Part shown: positions 13,947 to 18,056 of the stretch, one piece after another
Position numbering within the stretch: position 1 is the stretch's first letter
Layout: every line of letters begins with the position of its first letter
Source: a bacterium Ga0077546
Lineage (GTDB): Bacteria; Cyanobacteriota; Vampirovibrionia; Obscuribacterales; Obscuribacteraceae
Length of the DNA stretch: 18,056 bases
Reading direction: 5' to 3'
Assembly: GCA_001464165.1 (NCBI GenBank)
Contig: LNEX01000531.1
Span: 1 to 18,056, forward strand
Program-made: the position numbers and the translations under genes
The notes under the pieces: model-generated
Seen by the model: only the letters and a program-made list of their open reading frames with translations
Database searches by the model: none
Told to the model about the DNA's origin: nothing

Positions 13947-14414
13947 ATGGACCCAATCACTCTACTACTTGCCATTGCCGGCTTCACACTGCTAGCCCTC
14001 TGCCTTGACTTTCACTCAAAGAGTGAGTGGGCCAAGGCCAACAAACTCGGCACCACCCTGCTTCACATCGCCGCAATCGGCGCCGGGTTTGCTGTTCTGT
14101 ATCACATGGGCCGTTTCTTCGACGCCTTCTATGTGTCGCTCTTTGGCCTAGCCATCGGCTACCGCATCGCCGGAGCTCTCAGCGCCCGCGCCACCAAGCG
14201 CGCGCAGGTGAGAGAACTCGATGAGAAGATCGAAGCGGCTTTGCTTGAAAAAGTTGGTGCTGTAAACGTCGATATCAACATCGACGTCAGCACTTGCCCC
14301 CGCTACCTGCTGGATGACCGAGTCGCTGCTTTGGTCAAGGATGGTTACACCGTCTCGACCGTGCAGCAGCACAACGACAACATTATCACCCTGAAAGTCA
14401 CCAAAACTACTTAA
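13947..14414 (+). CDS. Small membrane protein of unknown function
   Basis: The 155-residue protein is not recognised. It has hydrophobic segments at residues 3-20, 36-54 and 58-78, followed by a basic, helical stretch (79-104) and a C-terminal soluble part with a short beta-like repeat VNVDINIDVS (106-115). It contains several positively charged residues just after the third helix, so the C-terminal domain is probably cytoplasmic. It sits between the two acyltransferase genes, 29 bases after the first and 41 before the second, on the same strand and with the same G+C-rich codon use, so it probably belongs to that pathway as a partner or anchor. The AAGAGG before the ATG is about 13 bases away, longer than usual, so expression may depend on coupling to the upstream gene. 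Confidence 0.75.
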   Translation: MDPITLLLAIAGFTLLALCLDFHSKSEWAKANKLGTTLLHIAAIGAGFAVLYHMGRFFDAFYVSLFGLAIGYRIAGALSARATKRAQVRELDEKIEAALLEKVGAVNVDINIDVSTCPRYLLDDRVAALVKDGYTVSTVQQHNDNIITLKVTKTT

Positions 14415-14455
14415 ATCACCATCCAACCAGACGCCAAGCGACCAGGAGAACGTAT

Positions 14456-15295
14456 ATGTTCAATCTCGACTTCATGACCCTGCTTAGCAAGCTCCCCTTC
14501 GGGTGGATCGCCCTTAGCCTGCTTGCTCTCTGGTTTGCCTTCTGGCAGATACAGGGCTGGCTTCTATCTCATCGCAGCGGACACTATGCTCCGATGATCT
14601 CCAAGCTGCCGCGCCTAGTTCGCTGGGGGGCCGGCTGCATCGCTGCAAGACTATTCGTCGGGCCGGTGACCGTCATCGGCTGGGAAAAATTGCACAATTT
14701 CAATGGGCGGCTCGTGGTCACACCAAAACACGTGATCGAAACTGATGCCGCCCTCGTGGCAAAACTGGCACGCACTCTCAAGGTGCGTTTCCTAATTGCC
14801 ATCAACCAGACCCAGGGCCTGCGCGGCGCACCGCTTGCCTGGATGGGAGCGATTTCGGTCGGCTACGACAAGAGCAATCCCGCCATGTCGGCAGCCAACG
14901 CCACCAAAAGCGCAGTCACGGTGATGACGCAAGAACGCGACAGCATCTTGCTAATCTTCCCCGAAGGCAGGCTCGACAAGGACAACGTGCTGGTGCGTGA
15001 GAACTTCCGCGCTGGCGCTGTGCGAATCGCCAAGGCCTGCCATGAAAGGCACCCTGAGCAGAACTGGCATATCTTGCCGGTGGATATTCAGTACATAACA
15101 GACCCGGCCAAGGCCACTCCATTTCAGCGGCTGCTGAAGAAGCTGCGCATCCCCCGCGGCTTTCTCGGCAACACTGTGTACGGTGCCAAAGTCACGTTCA
15201 GTGACCCAATCAAGGTCAGCGCCATGCATGCCGAGGAGACAATTGCCACAGACCAACTTTTCGAGGCTTTTGTTAGCATTCGACAGAAGGCCTGA
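14456..15295 (+). CDS. PlsC-fold acyltransferase family protein (second copy)
   Basis: The 279-residue protein has an N-terminal membrane segment (residues 15-36) and an acyltransferase domain (about 70-250). Motif I is KHVIETD, with H92 and D97 in the H-x4-D spacing; motif III is the canonical FPEGRL (168-173), followed by FRAGAVRI (184-191) and LPVDIQY. All the residues expected for catalysis are present, unlike the FPQG variant in the first copy. It would transfer an acyl group to a lysophospholipid or glycerol-phosphate-type acceptor. An AGGAG site precedes the ATG at 14456. Sequence similarity between the copies is modest, so they probably diverged to act on different acceptors or at different positions. 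Its gene ends 31 bases before the small helical protein. Confidence 0.85.
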   Translation: MFNLDFMTLLSKLPFGWIALSLLALWFAFWQIQGWLLSHRSGHYAPMISKLPRLVRWGAGCIAARLFVGPVTVIGWEKLHNFNGRLVVTPKHVIETDAALVAKLARTLKVRFLIAINQTQGLRGAPLAWMGAISVGYDKSNPAMSAANATKSAVTVMTQERDSILLIFPEGRLDKDNVLVRENFRAGAVRIAKACHERHPEQNWHILPVDIQYITDPAKATPFQRLLKKLRIPRGFLGNTVYGAKVTFSDPIKVSAMHAEETIATDQLFEAFVSIRQKA

Positions 15296-15326
15296 GCACC
15301 GCTGCCCACTAACCAACAATGCCACT

Positions 15327-15752
15327 ATGAACCTCATCAAAACTCGGGCTGCCATTGCCGCCATCCAAGCACTGCTCGCCTCGCACGACGGCAGCAAAGC
15401 GCTGGCAGCCTATAACCTATCTCTAGCTCAATCGAGTGCAAACTCGAACGAGAGCAAAGCACCAGGTGAAAAAGCACCTAATAGCCAGACAGCTAGCACC
15501 AATCGCTCATGTATTCCCGACTTCGTGCTACAGACCATGTTCAAGCGCATGGACCTAGCTGCCGAAGCGCTTCACAGCGCGCTGCACAACGAAGAAGAAT
15601 ACATCGACCAACTGATTCATGCTGCTGGCTTCTACAGTCAGCTGAACATCTGGTTTCGCCAAATCAGAAGCCTGAACGGTGGAAAGTTGGCGTCGGACGA
15701 ACTCTACGAGCTCGAAGCCGAAACCAATGCACTGGTGCTGAAAACCAAATAA
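15327..15752 (+). CDS. Small, probably helical protein of unknown function
   Basis: The 141-residue protein has no signal peptide and no membrane helix. Residues 1-35 and 62-141 are predicted helical by composition, joined by a low-complexity Ser/Asn/Lys/Pro linker (36-60). The C-terminal half is amphipathic and rich in Leu, Ala and Glu. I do not recognise it. The open frame extends upstream to 15183 across the preceding acyltransferase, but that part is a shadow; the ATG at 15327 gives a clean start 31 bases after the acyltransferase stop. The ribosome site is poor, so it may depend on readthrough of ribosomes from upstream. It is the last gene of the G+C-rich block and could be an accessory subunit. 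Confidence 0.6.
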   Translation: MNLIKTRAAIAAIQALLASHDGSKALAAYNLSLAQSSANSNESKAPGEKAPNSQTASTNRSCIPDFVLQTMFKRMDLAAEALHSALHNEEEYIDQLIHAAGFYSQLNIWFRQIRSLNGGKLASDELYELEAETNALVLKTK

Positions 15753-15938
15753 AATGAGTCTGCCGTGGCTTTTAGAGCACTATTGATGCAGAACTGGCAA
15801 CCATGCCTTTTCTGCTCAATAGTGTTTTTTTGCTCATGCCTACTACATGTCATAGCAGTGGCTGATCGCGAAACCCAAAACAATCTAGGGCAAACCGATT
15901 GCAGACTTCAGCAGTTTTGGGCCGCAAGATTTACGGCC

Positions 15939-15947
15939 TGTTATTAT
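15939..15947 (+). promoter_or_regulatory. Possible extended -10 promoter for the next gene
   Basis: CTGTTATTAT contains TG, one base, then TATTAT (15942-15947), an extended -10 element. The best -35 candidate, TTGGGC at 15917-15922, is 19 bases away and weak. Transcription would begin about 15954, just before the TTG start preferred for the following gene. Confidence 0.3.
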
Positions 15948-15962
15948 GTGGAAAGATTTCTC

Positions 15963-16682
15963 TTGGGTAGATATGACAAGACCGTGATCTTTACAACAGT
16001 GCCAAAGCCGCCACAACTTAGAAAGTCGCCTAAAATCATACCTAATTTCAGAGCCAAAGTTACAGCACTCGTAGCTCTCGGCTTGTCAGCATTAATACTC
16101 GGTCTATACGTCTTCACCATATTATGGCGAGTAAGCGTTGCTGAAAAGCGTCTATACGGTAGCAGCCGACTGATACCACTCTCATGGCACAAACAAGTAC
16201 CCTACAAACAAGGCAACGCCTCAACATTCGATGAATTTACCTGCCCATACAATCGCAATGGCAAAACAATCCACGTTTACAAACAACTGGTAAATAGCTT
16301 TCAACACGCCTACGGCTCAGCTCTTGCCGCCTACGAGCTAAGCGAAGTTCCAGCCGATTTATTATTCCGCGCCAACGAATACACGGAAGCAATCTTCTCT
16401 AGTGCATCAGGCACACAAAACTGGTATTTAGATACAAAAAAAGATTTGCACAATAATGCCGTGGGCCGAGAAATTGGACTAAGAGCAAGAAGACTTGGTC
16501 TCAATGGTTTGGACGCCGAGAAATATATGATAGTCGAGACCTTAAAAGCCGCCGACGACGGCCGCATTTATAACCACTTCTTAGACAAAAGAACACTGAA
16601 GTTGCCAACATTAGAAGAGTTCGGTTGCCCGGGGCTATTTCAGATTTTGAACCTACGCAGTACAACACCACTAATTAGATAG
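15963..16682 (+). CDS. Membrane-anchored protein with HAY...DLHNN...GR pattern (DUF6973-like)
   Basis: From TTG 15963 the product is 239 residues. One membrane helix spans the region encoded near 16053-16127 (VTALVALGLSALILGLYVFT); the rest would lie outside the cytoplasm. The C-terminal domain contains FQHAYGSALAAYELSEVPADL, then ANEYTEA, then KKDLHNNAVGREIG. This order, a His helix, an acidic residue and a D-x-H-N-N-x-x-G-R segment, resembles by eye the DUF6973 family found in bacterial surface and toxin-like proteins; no function is established. Start choice is uncertain: the frame continues back to GTG 15765, but that extension is unusually rich in Cys, has no ribosome site and contains a promoter-like element, whereas TTG 15963 follows GGAAAG. 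Base composition drops back to that of the left flank, so this gene is probably not part of the lipid block. Confidence 0.6.
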   Translation: MGRYDKTVIFTTVPKPPQLRKSPKIIPNFRAKVTALVALGLSALILGLYVFTILWRVSVAEKRLYGSSRLIPLSWHKQVPYKQGNASTFDEFTCPYNRNGKTIHVYKQLVNSFQHAYGSALAAYELSEVPADLLFRANEYTEAIFSSASGTQNWYLDTKKDLHNNAVGREIGLRARRLGLNGLDAEKYMIVETLKAADDGRIYNHFLDKRTLKLPTLEEFGCPGLFQILNLRSTTPLIR

Positions 16683-16703
16683 CCGGAGCTCTTAATTTCA
16701 AGT

Positions 16704-16735
16704 TTAAAAATGGTTTCCATGGAAACCATTTTTAA
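16704..16735. terminator. Bidirectional intrinsic terminator, 32-bp perfect palindrome
   Basis: A perfectly symmetric palindrome centred on CCATGG carries five A before the stem and five T after it on both strands, so it can end transcription from both convergent neighbours (16682 on + and 16789 on -). The symmetry continues imperfectly outside (TTTCAA at 16697, TTGAAA at 16736). Confidence 0.85.
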
Positions 16736-16788
16736 TTGAAACATCTAGGGTCCCCCGTGGGAAACCACCAGACAAGCCTTAATAACCC

Positions 16789-17637
16789 CTACTGTTCTTC
16801 AGCCAGCAATTCTTTTTTTGTAGTCTCAACAAAGCGAGCAAACATGCCCATGCTTAGCTCTTCAATAGTGTCTGGCGCAAACTGAGAACCACGCAAACGC
16901 CACGACATACCCTGCTCGTTTACTTTAATTTGCATTGTACCAACCGGAGCAAACTCAGTCTCAACTAGGCTAAGCGCCATTACCTGTGATACTGGCACAA
17001 TGTAGAACTCTATTTGACTGCCACTGCCGCGAATGACAAGACTGTGACGGCGATTAGCTAATCTGGCGCGAAAGAAAGTAGCGGTTTCTTCGGCTTCACG
17101 CTTTCTATTTACGCGAGTGACTTCAGTGACTTCACCAAGAATTGATGATGAAATTTGCAAGGCAGTGCCAGCCGCTACTTTGTTATATTCGAAGGCGAAC
17201 CAACGCAAGTCTTGGAAAATTTTGTCGACTAGATAAGAGACAGCTGAACGATAAAGACTAGCTTTCAGCTCATCTTCATACAAATCATCGCGGCGGCCGT
17301 TGATAAAATCTTCAGACTCTGCCTTAAGTTCGTCCATCCAGTTAAGTACAGTAGACGATCTTTCACCGCCAGCACCGCTTAAGAACTGCTCTGACAGATT
17401 AACATGGGCTTGGTAAGCACCATCTTTGCTTGGTTCGAGTTTATCAGTGCCACCATGACCAAACATTACTCTATCGATGTTGCGGGGCAGGGAAGCCTGC
17501 GCGGCCGGATGGATATCGACAAACTTGCGGGTTTGTTCGCGACTCATATGTTCGCTAACTACTGGTTTACTGACCGAACGTGAATTATTACGTACCATCA
17601 TTTGCTCTCCCATTTCCCGCAGGAATCCATAAATCAT
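16789..17637 (-). CDS. Protein of unknown function, probably cytoplasmic
   Basis: The 282-residue protein is not recognised. There is no signal peptide or membrane helix. It is charged throughout: an N-terminal, probably disordered region (1-85) with His/Gly-rich FGHGGTDK near residue 60, a helical middle (about 95-185), and a C-terminal mixed alpha/beta part (186-282) containing RRHSLVIRGSGSQIEFYIVP and TMQIKVNEQGMSWRLRG. Two starts are plausible: ATG 17637, with GAGG nine bases upstream, or ATG 17601/17598 (MMVRNN), where GGGAG lies five to eight bases upstream; the later one would remove 12 or 13 residues. It is transcribed away from trmD and shares an intergenic region with it that contains a 12-bp palindrome. 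Confidence 0.72.
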   Translation of the reverse strand: MIYGFLREMGEQMMVRNNSRSVSKPVVSEHMSREQTRKFVDIHPAAQASLPRNIDRVMFGHGGTDKLEPSKDGAYQAHVNLSEQFLSGAGGERSSTVLNWMDELKAESEDFINGRRDDLYEDELKASLYRSAVSYLVDKIFQDLRWFAFEYNKVAAGTALQISSSILGEVTEVTRVNRKREAEETATFFRARLANRRHSLVIRGSGSQIEFYIVPVSQVMALSLVETEFAPVGTMQIKVNEQGMSWRLRGSQFAPDTIEELSMGMFARFVETTKKELLAEEQ

Positions 17638-17712
17638 CGAGACAACCCTCTACACTCTTATTGTGCTCCCAGCGCGCCAATACGTCATCGACGAAAGGGT
17701 ATTAGCGAAAGT

Positions 17713-17724
17713 GTGTATATACAC
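17713..17724. promoter_or_regulatory. 12-bp palindrome in the divergent intergenic region
   Basis: GTGTATATACAC is a perfect palindrome lying between the divergent gene 17637-16789 and trmD, about 75 bases before each start. Its position suits an operator controlling either or both, but no promoter is obvious enough to confirm this. Confidence 0.4.
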
Positions 17725-17797
17725 CCATTTAGTTTTCGAGAAGCGGCACAGTAGGGTAAACATAAGATGAGAGTGAAGATGTGCGAAAATTGGAGCC

Positions 17798-18056
17798 ATG
17801 TCAGAACAAGTACTTAATTTTCACGTTGTCACGCTCTTCCCCGAATTGATTAGCAGCTACTGCCAAACCAGCATCATCGGCAGAGGGGTAAAAGCCGGCC
17901 GCCTATCAGTTGAGGCTTACAATCCCAGGGATTTCGCCACAGACAGTTACCACAAGGTTGACGATACCCCCTATGGCGGCGGAGCCGGCATGGTGCTCAA
18001 ACCCGAGCCATTCTTCGCCTGTGTCGAAAGCATTGCCCGCCCCCCAGGCTCACCGG
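17798..18056 (+). CDS. trmD: tRNA (guanine-N1)-methyltransferase TrmD, 5' part
   Basis: The first 86 codons are present; the gene runs off the window. TrmD methylates N1 of G37 in tRNAs, next to the anticodon, using S-adenosylmethionine, and so prevents +1 frameshifting. The N-terminal signature is clear: FHVVTLFPELI (residues 8-18), the NPRDF segment, then HKVDDTPYGGGAGMVLKPEP, which shapes the trefoil-knot cofactor and tRNA-binding site. TrmD is usually encoded in an operon with rpsP, rimM and rplS; here it follows a divergent gene instead, so that order is not kept on its left. GGAG lies only two bases before the ATG, unusually close; no better start exists, because the frame has a stop at 17774. 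Confidence 0.95.
   Translation, partial: MSEQVLNFHVVTLFPELISSYCQTSIIGRGVKAGRLSVEAYNPRDFATDSYHKVDDTPYGGGAGMVLKPEPFFACVESIARPPGSP

Noticed and set aside
15765..15962. N-terminal extension of the DUF6973-like gene
   Set aside because: The translation is unusually Cys-rich, lacks a ribosome site and contains a promoter-like element; a TTG start at 15963 fits better, though this is not certain.

Overview
The window looks like chromosomal DNA of a Gram-negative-type bacterium with an outer membrane. It carries an Mla/MCE lipid-transport gene, GatCAB-dependent tRNA amidation, an HU with a histone-like tail, TrmD and standard bacterial promoters and terminators. Use of Asp/Glu-tRNA amidotransferase, the moderate G+C and the lysine-rich HU tail would fit a deep-branching cyanobacterium-related lineage such as Obscuribacterales/Vampirovibrionia, but that placement is a guess. 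No tRNA, rRNA, insertion sequence or CRISPR array was recognised.

Left part (1-4664, all +): the last codons of an MlaF-like ABC ATPase, an MlaD-like MCE protein with C-terminal helical repeats, a gatB interrupted near position 2530, an exported protein of unknown function and a secreted M23 peptidase. A convergent gene (6204-4708, -) encodes an exported eight-unit PQQ-type beta-propeller. HU follows, with a good promoter and terminator (6498-7033), then a 32-nt tandem repeat carrying a second terminator (7103-7204). RarD and a bicupin lie on the minus strand (8113-7220, 9118-8168). A Phd/YefM-PIN toxin-antitoxin pair follows (9282-9939).

Middle: 9940-10519 holds no convincing protein gene but is full of inverted repeats. 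It leads into a co-directional block, 10520-15752: MgtC-like membrane protein, exported single-HKD phospholipase-D-family protein, diacylglycerol/lipid kinase, a PlsC-fold acyltransferase, a small membrane protein, a second PlsC-fold acyltransferase and a small helical protein. This block is visibly richer in G+C than its flanks (sampled lines: 12841-12900 has 41/60 G+C and 13501-13560 has 35/60, against 29/60 at 1141-1200 and 27/60 at 16441-16500). It looks like a membrane-phospholipid metabolism cassette, possibly acquired. I consider it the most interesting system here.

Right part: a membrane-anchored protein with a HAY...DLHNN...GR pattern (ending 16682), a 32-bp palindromic bidirectional terminator, an unrecognised minus-strand gene (17637-16789), a short intergenic region with a 12-bp palindrome, and the 5' part of trmD running off the window.
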